A stretch of DNA of 64,000 nt from Paenibacillus sp. L3-i20 (GCF_022180385.2 NZ_BQME02000001.1:574501-638500), one strand, 5' to 3'; counted from the first letter of the stretch, positions 7,763-16,516 are shown. Notes: a model not told the origin generated them from the letters alone. Numbers and translations: made by a program.

Positions 7763-8959
7763 TTAGATTAAATGATTACGAGCCTTTACAATGTCGCCTG
7801 CCTCTACATAAAGGCGAGGAATTCTAGCAGCCAACATGCATATAACTTCGTAATTAATCGTGCCGAGCTGATCAGCAACTTCCTCTACCGAGATGAAAGC
7901 GTCACCTTGTGAACCGATAAGAACGACCTCTTCTCCAGCATCGATAGACAAGTTTCCGTGAGCCTGTTCGACTGAATCGAGAGCAATCATGCATTGATCC
8001 ATACAAATAGTACCTAGAATCGGGGTTTTCACGCCACGCACCAAGCCATGGGCTTTGCCAGACAGCATTCTACTGAAGCCATCGGCGTAACCGATCGGAA
8101 GAGTGCCGATTCTCTCTTCCTTCTCCGCTATATAACGAGTACCATAGCTTATGCCCCAACCTTGCGGGACTGACTTAACCCAAGATATTTTTGTTTTGAG
8201 CGACAGCACTGGTTTTAGACTAATAAGTGTCCGATTTACCTCTTCAGAAGGATATAAACCGTACATGCCAATGCCAAGTCGAACCATACTCCCCGCCCAA
8301 TGGGGGGTATCAATTCCAGCCGCACTATTCGCAGCATGAATAATTGGAATAGACCAGCCGCGTTCCTTTACCGATTCCGTAATGTCATTAAAACGGTCGA
8401 ATTGCAACTTTGTATAACTTTTATCTAACTCATCCGCTTTGGCATAGTGCGTAAATAATCCCTCTACCTCAAGCTGCGATGTACTTAAACATTTCTCGAT
8501 AAAAGCTATCGCTTCTTCGTGACCAAGCACGCCAAGTCGTCCCATACCTGAATCGATTTTGATATGGACTTTGAGCTTATGGCCATCTCCTGAGATCCCC
8601 AACGTCTCTATTGCTTGCCGAATATCTTCTCGAAACAGACTTATCGTTATCTCGTTGTCCCTAGCAAGCTCCAAAGCTTCAAGCGGAACAAAGCCAAGCA
8701 CAAGAATAGGCATCTTAATGCCTGCCTTGCGTAACTGTAGCGCTTCATCAAGAAAAGCAACGCCCAAATAATCTACTCCGAAGCGCTCAGCAGCTTCTGC
8801 AATTTCTACTGCTCCATGTCCATATGCATTAGCTTTCACTGAAGCCATAAGCAAACATTGTTCCGGTAGTGCGTCTCTCATCGCTTTTAAATTATGTTGA
8901 AGAGCATCTATTGATATTTCTGCCCAAGTATGTCGATAAAACGATTCCAAGACGTTCAC
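7763..8959 (-). CDS. alr: Alanine racemase
   Basis: 398 residues. This PLP-dependent enzyme interconverts L- and D-alanine to supply D-alanine for peptidoglycan. The PLP lysine is K42 in MASVKANAYGHG. The opposite catalytic tyrosine lies in the ISYGTRY segment near residue 274, and the second-domain motif TICMDQCMIAL is present. The frame is full length. It sits between ydcC and the ndoAI-ndoA pair exactly as in Bacillus subtilis. Confidence 0.97.
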   Translation of the reverse strand: MNVLESFYRHTWAEISIDALQHNLKAMRDALPEQCLLMASVKANAYGHGAVEIAEAAERFGVDYLGVAFLDEALQLRKAGIKMPILVLGFVPLEALELARDNEITISLFREDIRQAIETLGISGDGHKLKVHIKIDSGMGRLGVLGHEEAIAFIEKCLSTSQLEVEGLFTHYAKADELDKSYTKLQFDRFNDITESVKERGWSIPIIHAANSAAGIDTPHWAGSMVRLGIGMYGLYPSEEVNRTLISLKPVLSLKTKISWVKSVPQGWGISYGTRYIAEKEERIGTLPIGYADGFSRMLSGKAHGLVRGVKTPILGTICMDQCMIALDSVEQAHGNLSIDAGEEVVLIGSQGDAFISVEEVADQLGTINYEVICMLAARIPRLYVEAGDIVKARNHLI

Positions 8960-8972
8960 CTTCCCCTATTAC

Positions 8973-9035
8973 AAAAAAAATACAGTCCGAGCAGCAAACA
9001 CTAATTAAATTAATGTTATACGTTGCCGCTAGGAC
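8973..9035 (-). terminator. Intrinsic terminator after ydcC
   Basis: On the minus strand an imperfect long stem (AGTCC-AGC/GC-GGCAAC pairing with GTTTGC-GC-GGACT) closes an AT-rich loop and is followed by GTATTTTTTTT. It lies between ydcC and alr, so alr probably has its own promoter or relies on read-through. Confidence 0.65.
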
Positions 9036-9107
9036 TGTCAATGAATTGGGCTCCAGAAATGGCTATAATGTCTCGGATAAATATATGGTAATTTTGTTTA
9101 TATTTAT

Positions 9108-10301
9108 TTATTTACCCATCTCACCTAATACCGATTGGGCTACTTTAGTCATTTCTGACTCTGGTAGATTGTCGCTTGTGAGACGGAATTGACTACCATG
9201 GTAAGTCCATGTGAGCGTTTGAAGATTATCATTTTCACTAGAAGTTAGTTCACCCATAGTGATGCCAAGATCAATGATTGTACCAGGGGTAAACGAAGCT
9301 GCTTGATCCTTTTGCTCTGTCTGTATAAGCGTGTAGCTGTATGCACCATCATACCTTGTAATTTGTCCCGGGCTACCACCATAGACGATATCTGTTGTAT
9401 CCTTTTGTGCAACACCTTCAGGGAAGTATGTAGGACCAAGTACAACAAAGTCTTCCGACTTTATTCCGTCTACTCCGGTAGACGCATCATCGTCAGGAGT
9501 TGTTGCCTCTTCCTCTTCTCCGCTAGACTGTTCTTCTCCGTCTACTGCACTTTCATTCTTTTTGCCTTCACCTTCAACAGCCTGATCGTCTGGGACTACC
9601 GTCTCGTCCGTTTGACCTTCAGGAGTCGTAATAGTAGGCTCCTCGCCATTCTCTCCACTTGTTGGCGGTGCAGCATTCATATTAGCTTCGGTCTCGAATA
9701 CGTTTTTATCAAATTTTTGCCCGAATTTGAAAGAATCAAATTTCACATCTACTAATACAGATGCGTTTGTATCGCTAACTTCTACCTGTACTGGACTGAG
9801 ATCCGACTTGTTGAGCCAAATCTTCTGACGTGCAAGAGATCCATTGTTATAATTCGCCATAACATCGAACACATAAGCATCATCATTTACAGCAAATGAT
9901 CTAGAACCATCTACAATGATGCTTTGGATCAATGTTTGATACAAATAAACTTGACCTTGATTTTGCGGCCAGTCGCTTTGGAAGCGGAACACTTTGTTAA
10001 GCTTTGGTGTCAGAACGAATACTCCCTCATCGTTGCGAAGTACGATTTGGGTAATGCCTTTTTCCTCATTCGTAAGTTTGATGCGATAGTATTGCGGTTG
10101 CTGATAAGAAACTTCCACTTGATATTCCAGCGGCTGCTGGCCGGTATGCAGTGTCATCGTGCCGCTTCCTTGATAGCTTTCCAGGTTGTTTGCTACTTTG
10201 TCGAGTTCCTTAACAACGGACTCGGCGTCCTTTGTACCGCAAGCGGACAATACGATCGAGAAACACAAAACTATTGCCACGGTCCATATCATACGACGCA
10301 T
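9108..10301 (-). CDS. ydcC: YdcC-like lipoprotein with LolA/MucB-type domain
   Basis: 397 residues. A lipoprotein signal peptide ends in the lipobox LSAC (Cys about residue 21). A LolA/RseB-like beta-sheet domain follows (about 30-200, e.g. ESYQGSGTMTLHTGQQPLEYQVEVSY, here a spread-out pattern of antiparallel strands). Next is a very acidic low-complexity linker (about 210-275, rich in E, D, G and T), then a DUF4367-like C-terminal domain (about 280-397). The Bacillus orthologue is a sporulation-associated lipoprotein of unresolved function, next to alr as here. The acidic linker is longer than I would expect in the family. Confidence 0.85.
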   Translation of the reverse strand: MRRMIWTVAIVLCFSIVLSACGTKDAESVVKELDKVANNLESYQGSGTMTLHTGQQPLEYQVEVSYQQPQYYRIKLTNEEKGITQIVLRNDEGVFVLTPKLNKVFRFQSDWPQNQGQVYLYQTLIQSIIVDGSRSFAVNDDAYVFDVMANYNNGSLARQKIWLNKSDLSPVQVEVSDTNASVLVDVKFDSFKFGQKFDKNVFETEANMNAAPPTSGENGEEPTITTPEGQTDETVVPDDQAVEGEGKKNESAVDGEEQSSGEEEEATTPDDDASTGVDGIKSEDFVVLGPTYFPEGVAQKDTTDIVYGGSPGQITRYDGAYSYTLIQTEQKDQAASFTPGTIIDLGITMGELTSSENDNLQTLTWTYHGSQFRLTSDNLPESEMTKVAQSVLGEMGK

Positions 10302-10533
10302 GTGATCATCCCCTCTACAACATCAATTTTACTGGCTGATAACATGTCTATGAGGGGACTTGGACATTTATGCGGACTAGCAACAGCTTGGGCAATTTTT
10401 AATTACGCGATGACCCGCATTATTGGTTGTAATAGATAATTCCGTTTTAAAATACTCAACTTTCGTGTAAAATCAACTTTAAAAATGTCACTAGTAAATG
10501 CTTATAGGCCGTCTAAAAAAGGAGTGATTCGTT

Positions 10534-10956
10534 GTGAATTTTAAAGAAATAAAAAAAGACCTGTTCGCTTTATCAGATGACTATTACTTGGCGCACTGCA
10601 TTTCTTCCGATGCCAAGATGGGAGCAGGAATTGCCGTTGAGTTCAAAAAGAAATTTAAGCTTAAATCTCTTCAAGACATGGCAAATAACAATCCTCTAGA
10701 AATAGGAAAATGCTATAAAGCGGGTAGAGCTTTGAATCTTATCACAAAATCAAAATATTGGCACAAGCCAACATACGAATCAATTACTGCTGCCATTGTA
10801 TCTATGAGAAACGTGTGCTTGGATGATGGAATTACTAAACTTGCTATGCCGCAAATAGGCTGTGGTCTTGACAAGCTTCAATGGGGAAAAGTCAGAGAAA
10901 TTATTCAAGAAACCTTTGAAGATACCGAAATTGATATTGTAATTTGCACATTATAA
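10534..10956 (+). CDS. TARG1/ALC1-like macrodomain protein (ADP-ribose binding)
   Basis: 140 residues, about the size of a single macrodomain. The start is GTG 10534 behind AAAGGAG. Motifs typical of the TARG1-type branch are present: LAHCISSDAKMGAGIAVEF near the start, LITKSKYWHKPTYESI in the middle and PQIGCGLDKLQW near residue 110. These proteins bind ADP-ribose and can remove ADP-ribosyl groups or process O-acetyl-ADP-ribose. The gene stands alone on the plus strand in a region poor in conserved genes and next to an intron remnant, so it is probably accessory. Substrate is unknown. Confidence 0.88.
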   Translation: MNFKEIKKDLFALSDDYYLAHCISSDAKMGAGIAVEFKKKFKLKSLQDMANNNPLEIGKCYKAGRALNLITKSKYWHKPTYESITAAIVSMRNVCLDDGITKLAMPQIGCGLDKLQWGKVREIIQETFEDTEIDIVICTL

Positions 10957-11294
10957 CGAAAAACACTTCATCCATATTGGAAGAAACTTCGGAGAGCAAT
11001 GTCAGTTCGATCAACTATCCCGAAACAGTACAATTCCTTCATGCTTACTTAAGTTTGTTTCGATGCAAATGCCATCTTTCTAACTCTGCTTCATATTCCT
11101 AAAACATAAGAGGATTTAATCCGTTAACCTCTTTTTCAAAATCGACATCTCTTTATTTTTGTAACAGGATTTCTCTGATTTATTCGACATTAAACTGTTG
11201 AGCAAGCAACTCATCCGCTATCGTAAGATCTACTAGCTCTGATTAGTATTTACTCTCTAATATAGCGTGATTTCAATGAAAGATAGGTAATAAT
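10957..11294. other. Intergenic stretch with a possible short coding remnant
   Basis: No intact gene was found. On the minus strand, around 11025-11165, a short frame with one internal stop reads FEKEVNGLNPLMF, stop, EYEAELERWHLHRNKLK. This looks protein-like but is too short to assign. Nothing else stands out apart from AT-rich sequence. Confidence 0.3.
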
Positions 11295-11489
11295 TTATCC
11301 TTCCAGAATAAGAATATAACTAACCATTTTTTTTGCAGCAACTGAAAGATGAGCATTTTGATAGTCGTCTAGTAATTCTAGCAAATAAGTTATTTGCTGA
11401 GTAATCCCGCCTGGATCATTTCTCTTAAACAACGCTCTTACATCCTCCAATTTACTTAGCAGCTCATCAAATTCGTTCATTTCCCTCAT
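11295..11489 (-). CDS. Small hypothetical helical protein (64 aa)
   Basis: 64 residues, predicted almost fully alpha-helical (LLSKLEDVRALFKRNDP, then ITYLLELLDDYQN). It is acidic with no signal peptide and I do not recognise a family. The start ATG 11489 follows directly on the T-run of the upstream terminator; the second ATG (11480) is a possible alternative. It could be an immunity-type or regulatory small protein, but nothing in the sequence proves that. Confidence 0.5.
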   Translation of the reverse strand: MREMNEFDELLSKLEDVRALFKRNDPGGITQQITYLLELLDDYQNAHLSVAAKKMVSYILILEG

Positions 11490-11535
11490 AAAAAAAGGCT
11501 ACCCCACTAGAACATTGCCTTGTGGGACAGCCTAT
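11488..11535 (-). terminator. Terminator after the DUF6881-like gene
   Basis: On the minus strand AGGCT-GTCCCAC pairs with GTGGGG-TAGCCT around a 14-base loop and is followed by TTTTTTT. It separates the DUF6881-like gene from the 64-residue gene. Confidence 0.75.
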
Positions 11536-11556
11536 TCACGATCCAATTTGAATATT

Positions 11557-11829
11557 TTAATTACATTCTTCCCATACCTTTTCGAATTGTTCCTTTGTAA
11601 TAACGGTAACGGCTGTCTCAATCATCTCGCTGAATACAGAAAGCCCAGGAAGAGGCCTGACACCAAGCCAGGTTCTTTCCGACTCATGCGCCTCATCAGC
11701 AAATTCGATCTCGTTATTTCTGTAATACACAACTTTCCTAATCTCATATCCATATTCATCCATCTCAACATAATTGCGTCTTGGCAAAATATTGCCATCA
11801 TCATGATGCTTCCAATACCAATATCTCAT
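11557..11829 (-). CDS. DUF6881-like small protein
   Basis: 90 residues with a clear AGGAGG site 6 bases before the ATG. The pattern MRYWYWKHHDD, then DEYGYEIRKVVYYRNNEIEFAD, resembles DUF6881, a family of small soluble beta-rich proteins sometimes found near polymorphic toxins. The reaction or role is unknown. There is no toxin gene next to it, so an orphan immunity role is only a guess. It ends at a strong terminator. Confidence 0.6.
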   Translation of the reverse strand: MRYWYWKHHDDGNILPRRNYVEMDEYGYEIRKVVYYRNNEIEFADEAHESERTWLGVRPLPGLSVFSEMIETAVTVITKEQFEKVWEECN

Positions 11830-11948
11830 ATATTTCCTCCTATCTTCTAAAAATGTTGGCCATGTCCTAAAATCCTTTTTCTTATATTCAAATCATACCA
11901 AGTTCTACTGACCTGACAACATTGGTGCCTAGTCCCCCGAGCTCTCAT

Positions 11949-11982
11949 ACCACCGGTACATACCGTTTCGGTATACGGTGGT
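11949..11982 (-). ncRNA. Group II intron domain V hairpin
   Basis: 34-base hairpin with arms ACCACC and GGTGGT, the internal bulge region CGTA/GTACCGG and a GAAA tetraloop. It aligns with group IIC domain V (CCGCCGTATACC-type arm). The second base of the probable CGC catalytic triad appears as A, which would weaken catalysis if the alignment is right. Confidence 0.8.
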
Positions 11983-12117
11983 TCATGAATTATTACGTAG
12001 TGAGTTATACCTCTCCGTTAAACTCTTTAATCCGTTAGATAACCAATAACGCTTATCTAACGTGGATTAAAGAATGAGACTACCTGCAATCCTCCAGTAC
12101 TTCTTCCATGTATTACC
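11983..12117 (-). pseudogene. C-terminal remnant of group II intron reverse transcriptase
   Basis: Forty-four codons in one frame match the end of a group IIC maturase: GNTWKKYWRIAGSLIL, then a TAA stop in frame, then a segment ending GLKSLTERYNSLRNNS and a final TGA just before domain V. The fingers, palm and active site are gone. The premature stop and the deletion together make it non-functional. Confidence 0.82.
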
Positions 12118-12373
12118 CCAGGTAAGAGCACTATCTTTCTCTACATCTATCTGAATCATTTACTCTCGCATGCCTTCGGCAGTATGGACTTTGATTTGTT
12201 ATGCAATCTCATCCAACGTACACTAGCCTTATATAAAGTTTATGTTCCTCAGACCAGAGATTTGCCGCCGGCTTCCTTCAGATTCTACCTCATGATGGAC
12301 ACCCTTGCCTTGAGCTATGGTTACTACTGCCTTCACCATTCGGAACTAAAGACAGTGCCCATGCTGGGCACAC

Positions 12374-12410
12374 AAAAAAAAAGTATGACAACTGTCTGTC
12401 ATACTTTTGA
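12374..12410 (-). terminator. Terminator of siderophore operon 1 and intron target site
   Basis: A perfect 12-base stem (AAAAGTATGACA with TGTCATACTTTT) closes a 6-base loop. On the minus strand it is followed by nine T before the intron 5' end at 12373. It lies 51 bases after the last permease gene and ends that operon. It also forms the hairpin target used by group IIC introns. Confidence 0.88.
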
Positions 12411-12460
12411 ATCTTTCTTATAGCACCCTTCATGGTCAAAAGGCTTTAGGTTTTAGACCA

Positions 12461-13474
12461 CTAACTACTTCCTCTCCCCTTCTTGTGACTCGTTAACATC
12501 AAATAAATGAAAAAAGGTGCACCAAATAACGCGATAAATCCACCTGCTGGAATATCTAAGGGAGAAAATAACGTTCTCCCCATCACATCTGCAATAATAA
12601 GCAACATACCTCCGATACAGCCAGCCGCAGGAATCAAACGTACACTTGGCGAACCGACCCATTTACGTGCCAAATGAGGAGCCATCAAGCCAATAAATGC
12701 TATCCCCCCTGCTATGCTTACGGCTGCTCCCGCTAACAAAACACTAGCTGCAAGCAAAAGAAGACGACTTCTCTGAACTCTACTTCCTAAACCTCCCGCG
12801 ATCTGCTCGCCGAACTGCAGTACATCCATATGTCTAGACGCATACAACACCAGAGGAATAACGACAATAATCCATGGAGTGAGCGTCCAAACCGACAGCC
12901 AAGAAGCTCCATGCACACTGCCTGTCAGCCAGCTCATCGCTTGAGCTGTTAAATAAGTTGGACCCGTTATAATAAAATAGACAATCAATGCAGACATCGC
13001 CGCTGACACACCTAATCCGATTAATACGATTCGTGTTGGAGATACCCCTCTCTTCCACGCGAGAAAATAGATTAATAATCCCGTTACGAGGGAGCCCGCT
13101 ATCGCTACAACAGGCATCCAATGAATACTGAATTGGCCACCTGTCATCGTTAGAAATGCGATTGCTGCTACATTTCCTCCCCCTGTAATTCCGATTAAAT
13201 CTGGAGAGACCAGCGGGTTTTGAATGACACCTTGCATAATGGCACCAGCTACTCCCAGCGCAATCCCCACCAATAAGGCAAGAATTACTCTAGGCAAACG
13301 AATGTCCCATACAATTAAGGAGTATGTCTCATCTCCGAATCCCATTAGCACCTTCGCCACGTCATAAGGAGATATATATAACGATCCCGCTAGTATGCTA
13401 AGAAAAGACAAAAGAAGCAGCAGGGTGAAAAGTATGAACACGATACTTCTCTGCTTTCTAATTATTCCAGCCAC
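12461..13474 (-). CDS. FecCD-family ferric siderophore ABC permease (second subunit)
   Basis: 337 residues with about ten transmembrane helices and family signatures: LPRVILALLVGIALGVAGAIMQGVIQNPLVSPDLIGITGG-type sequence (split here: residues about 57-96), GGIAFIGLMAPHLAR near 265 and the C-terminal GAPFFIYLM. It forms the membrane channel with the upstream permease and receives ligand from the lipoprotein at 14556-15533. No ATPase gene is in the operon, so a shared FeuC/YusV-type ATPase must be encoded elsewhere, as for several Bacillus siderophore importers. It starts 4 bases after its partner gene. Confidence 0.92.
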   Translation of the reverse strand: MAGIIRKQRSIVFILFTLLLLLSFLSILAGSLYISPYDVAKVLMGFGDETYSLIVWDIRLPRVILALLVGIALGVAGAIMQGVIQNPLVSPDLIGITGGGNVAAIAFLTMTGGQFSIHWMPVVAIAGSLVTGLLIYFLAWKRGVSPTRIVLIGLGVSAAMSALIVYFIITGPTYLTAQAMSWLTGSVHGASWLSVWTLTPWIIVVIPLVLYASRHMDVLQFGEQIAGGLGSRVQRSRLLLLAASVLLAGAAVSIAGGIAFIGLMAPHLARKWVGSPSVRLIPAAGCIGGMLLIIADVMGRTLFSPLDIPAGGFIALFGAPFFIYLMLTSHKKGRGSS

Positions 13475-13478
13475 TTAC

Positions 13479-14501
13479 TCACCCTCGCTTTCGAGCTAAA
13501 TAGATAAAGAATGGAACACCTAATACTGCTGTAGCTACACCAATTGGCAAATCTTCTGTTGGCAGTAGCTGCTTTGCAATCAGATCACCATAAACTAACA
13601 AATTGGCGCCTAACACCATGCTGTACGGTATAATTCTACGGTAATTAATACCAACCAAAAATCTTGATACATGCGGAATAATGAGTCCGACTAGTCCAAT
13701 AGGTCCAGTAATCGAGACGGAAGCTCCTGCTAACAATACAACGATGATCGCAAGTACAATCTTAATAAGATTCGTCCGTTGTCCCAGCCCCCTTGATACA
13801 TCTTCTCCCATTGACAAAACATTGAGGGAGCCAGATGTACAGAAAGCACCTATCATCGCAATAATTATATAAGGGAGGACTGCAACCAAATGACTCATTT
13901 CTCGACCTGACAGTGAACCAACAAGCCAGAATAGCACAGTATCCATATTTTCTTTTTTAACCAAATAAATAATAGACGTTAATGAGGAACAAAAAGCTGA
14001 AATTGCCGCGCCTGCCAATACGATATTCACTTGCAAATCGCCACGGCCGAGTAAACCAATACTATATACCAGTACTGCTGTTATTGCAGCCCCTGCAAAT
14101 CCAAACCATACTAAAGCCTGTAAAGTTAGTCCTGAATTAATAAAGCTAATTGCCAAAGTAATAAATAAAACAGCTCCGGCATTTATTCCGAATATAGAAG
14201 GAGACGCCAATGAATTACGTGTTAATGCTTGCATAATGGCACCAGCTACAGCCAAACTAGCTCCTACACAAGCAGCAATTAGCGCTCGTGGAATAGAGAG
14301 TGTCACAATGGTTATATGTGCCTTAGAATCATCATAATGAAAGAGTGCATTGTATAAGGTGTTAATAGAATAAGTATGAAATCCATATAATATGTTACAA
14401 ATGATACCAACAATTAAAAAAACGATACCCAAAATGAAGCAAGAAATTAAACTAAACCTGCTTTGAAGCATAGCTTCGAGATTCCCCTCCCTATAAAGCA
14501 T
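13479..14501 (-). CDS. FecCD-family ferric siderophore ABC permease (first subunit)
   Basis: 340 residues, multi-spanning. The motifs SIPRALIAACVGASLAVAGA, then MQALTRNSLASPSIFGINAG, then GPIGLVGLIIPHVSRFLVG and the ending GVPFFIYLARKRG mark the FeuB/FhuB type. With the downstream permease it forms a heterodimeric iron-siderophore channel. The first codons (MLYREGNLEA) are preceded by no strong site, and the second ATG (MLQSRFSL, 14471) is an alternative start. It is transcribed with the binding protein upstream. Confidence 0.9.
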   Translation of the reverse strand: MLYREGNLEAMLQSRFSLISCFILGIVFLIVGIICNILYGFHTYSINTLYNALFHYDDSKAHITIVTLSIPRALIAACVGASLAVAGAIMQALTRNSLASPSIFGINAGAVLFITLAISFINSGLTLQALVWFGFAGAAITAVLVYSIGLLGRGDLQVNIVLAGAAISAFCSSLTSIIYLVKKENMDTVLFWLVGSLSGREMSHLVAVLPYIIIAMIGAFCTSGSLNVLSMGEDVSRGLGQRTNLIKIVLAIIVVLLAGASVSITGPIGLVGLIIPHVSRFLVGINYRRIIPYSMVLGANLLVYGDLIAKQLLPTEDLPIGVATAVLGVPFFIYLARKRG

Positions 14502-14555
14502 AAACTTTCACTAAAGAGCAGTTCCTCCTCTTCAGTGAAAGTTTTTTAACCAAAT

Positions 14556-15533
14556 CTATTGTATTGTCAGCTTAGAGAATCTCTCTTCGATATCTTGAAT
14601 GAGTAATTTAGCGGCAATAACGCCACCTGCTGTATTCCAAATTGGCTCATTAACATTAAATATGTGTTGTTTAGTAACCACATTTAACTTCTCAGCAAGA
14701 GGGCCTTTCAACCATTCATCTGCTGTTTTGGTAGCACCCGTGTCTCCATCACGGTCTGATGTGAAGTAGAACAACACATCACCATCTAACACATCAATCT
14801 GCTCTTTCGTTACATCTGCAGAAAAATCATCTTTATTTTGTGCGTCCGGTCTAGAGAAACCTAGATCCTCTAGGATTACACCTGCAAAATTTTCTTTGTA
14901 ATATACGCGTACCTTGCCAGGCTGGAAACGAGCTAATGATACTTTTGCTTTGGTCTTATCTCCAAGACGAGATTTCACATCACTGATCGTCTTATTGTAT
15001 GCCTCTAAGAAAGCAGCGCCTTCCTTCTCTTTGTTCAGAGCTTGTGCGTAAAGTTCGAAGTTCTCAATCATGCTATCGCCAAGATTTTCTGTGAGTACAG
15101 TTGGAGCGATCGCTTCAAGCTGTTGATAAATTTTCTCCTGACGAACTTTAGTTCCAAGTATAAGATCAGGCTTCAAACTCGCTATTAGTTCCAAGTTAGG
15201 CTGCGTTTCGTCACCTACTACTGTCACATCTGCCATCTGATCTTTAATATGATCGTACCATGGATCACCAATCCACGACTTTACAGCACCAACAGGCTTA
15301 ATTCCAAGTTCAAGTAAAGACTCCGTCCCTTGGTTTGTGAGCACTACTACACGCTTAGGCTCAGCCGTAACCTTTGCTTCTCCCATCGCATGTTTAACTA
15401 CACGTGGTGCTGCTGGTTCCGAACTTGCTTGCGGAGTTGGTGTTGATTTGTCATTACTTCCCCCACATGCCGTTACAACTATTGAAACAATGAGTAACAT
15501 TAATAGAGCAGATAAACCTTTTTTCTTAAACAA
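14556..15533 (-). CDS. Ferric siderophore-binding lipoprotein
   Basis: 325 residues. A signal peptide ends in the lipobox VTAC (Cys about residue 23), followed by a short linker and a class III (TroA/FeuA-type) binding domain. Motifs include VKHAMGEAKVTAEPKRVVVL, LELGIKPVGAVKSW and ELIASLKPDLILGTK. It captures ferric siderophore at the outer membrane leaflet and delivers it to the two permeases downstream. A Fur box lies upstream at 15572-15590, so iron repression is likely. The siderophore type cannot be told from sequence alone. Confidence 0.92.
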   Translation of the reverse strand: MFKKKGLSALLMLLIVSIVVTACGGSNDKSTPTPQASSEPAAPRVVKHAMGEAKVTAEPKRVVVLTNQGTESLLELGIKPVGAVKSWIGDPWYDHIKDQMADVTVVGDETQPNLELIASLKPDLILGTKVRQEKIYQQLEAIAPTVLTENLGDSMIENFELYAQALNKEKEGAAFLEAYNKTISDVKSRLGDKTKAKVSLARFQPGKVRVYYKENFAGVILEDLGFSRPDAQNKDDFSADVTKEQIDVLDGDVLFYFTSDRDGDTGATKTADEWLKGPLAEKLNVVTKQHIFNVNEPIWNTAGGVIAAKLLIQDIEERFSKLTIQ

Positions 15534-15571
15534 CTTAATTAACCCCTTTCATTTCTTCCATTATTTTTGTT

Positions 15572-15590
15572 GATAATAATAACTATTATC
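15572..15590. promoter_or_regulatory. Fur box of siderophore operon 1
   Basis: GATAATAATAACTATTATC matches the 19-base Fur palindrome (GATAATGATAATCATTATC) at 16 positions. It lies 39 bases before the binding-protein gene and upstream of the divergent TetR gene, so both may respond to iron. Confidence 0.85.
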
Positions 15591-15750
15591 AATACAAAAG
15601 CAAAAAAAATAACTTATAATAATGTATAAGTCTTTTTTTGCTACAAGGTAAACGTAACACTTGTATGATAGTACTATGGACTAGCGTTATGACGCAATGC
15701 TTCTACTTGCCGTTATAACGACAAATAGACAGAATGGAGGATGTGTCAAT

Positions 15751-16296
15751 TTGCAGCCAGCACCTCTTGATTTTTCGTTACAGACCAATGAATGGATCGA
15801 AACCGCACTATTGAAGCTAATGGAAAATAATCATTATACCAAAATAACAATAACCGAGATCGCAGTAACTGCAGGAATCGTTCGGCAAACGCTATATCTG
15901 CACTTTACAGATAAGGATGCTATTCTACTAACTATTTTAAATAAGTTGATGAATGAAGTATGGAAACAATTTGATGATATACGAAGCAATAGAGAGGAAG
16001 TATTTGCTGCCTTATTCCGCAACTGGAAACAACATATCCCTCCCTCTTTGCTATACAATATTACCTTTAAGGATCGTAAAATTAGACAGCTTATTTACAA
16101 AAGCATCACTGATTATGTTGACAAGCAATTTGCGAGTAAACAAACCTCTATTGATTTTTATACAAGACGTGCTTATTGTTCAACCATTCATAATCTGTTA
16201 GTGGAGTGGACGCTACAAGACTTCTATCACTCACCAGAAGACATGGGTGCTCTAGTATGCAAACTGACAGCTTCGATGCGTGAGTGTATGGAATAA
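15751..16296 (+). CDS. TetR/AcrR-family transcriptional regulator
   Basis: 181 residues from TTG 15751, which has GGAGG 10 bases upstream; the ATG at 15697 has no site. The N-terminal TetR helix-turn-helix is visible (ITITEIAVTAGIVRQTLYLHF, split about residues 37-57), followed by an all-helical ligand domain with a DUF-type C-terminal part. It is divergent from siderophore operon 1, with a shared 160-base control region holding the Fur box. It may regulate that operon or itself, but the target is inferred only from orientation. Confidence 0.82.
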   Translation: MQPAPLDFSLQTNEWIETALLKLMENNHYTKITITEIAVTAGIVRQTLYLHFTDKDAILLTILNKLMNEVWKQFDDIRSNREEVFAALFRNWKQHIPPSLLYNITFKDRKIRQLIYKSITDYVDKQFASKQTSIDFYTRRAYCSTIHNLLVEWTLQDFYHSPEDMGALVCKLTASMRECME

Positions 16297-16458
16297 ACTA
16301 CATTATAATGGTTAGAACATACATGCCCCTGCTAACTTCCTATTGTTCGGAAAGCTCATTTACACTGAACGAATGTTAATTCTTAAACTAAACCGTAAGC
16401 AAAGTCGTCCCAACAACTTGTCTTATTAAGTGTTGGAGTTTGGATATATGCAAACAAA

Positions 16459-16490
16459 ACCCTCCATTCCGTTTCACTGGATTGGAGGGT
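16459..16490 (-). terminator. Terminator after lipL
   Basis: ACCCTCCA and TGGAGGGT pair around a 16-base loop that itself has a short ATCC/GGAT stem. On the minus strand TTTTG follows. Confidence 0.7.
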
Positions 16491-16516
16491 TAACGTTTCG
16501 ATGCATCATGAAGCCT

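Larger units (their letters stand above)
11925..12373 (-). mobile_element. Group IIC intron remnant, reverse transcriptase largely deleted
   Basis: The minus strand starts at 12373 with GTGTGCCCAGCATGGGCA, the typical 5' end of group IIC introns of the Oceanobacillus/Bacillus halodurans type. Domain I landmarks follow in order (GTGAAGGCAG, CAAGGGTGTCC, AATCTGAAGGAAGC, GGTCTGAGGAAC, ATATAAGGCTAG, AGAGTAAATGA). A domain V hairpin of 34 bases with a GAAA loop lies at 11949-11982. Domains II-III and nearly all of the RT gene are missing, and domain VI lacks the usual 3' end. Insertion is directly behind the T-run of a terminator, the known target of this class. It is about 450 bases and cannot move by itself. 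The 3' boundary is approximate. Confidence 0.88.

Noticed and set aside
9924-10439. Long plus-strand frame of 171 codons opposite ydcC
   Set aside because: It is fully antisense to the signal peptide and LolA-like part of ydcC, with no domain and no ribosome-binding site.
12184-12423. Plus-strand frame of 79 codons
   Set aside because: It lies antisense to domain I of the group IIC intron remnant and has no coding signature.
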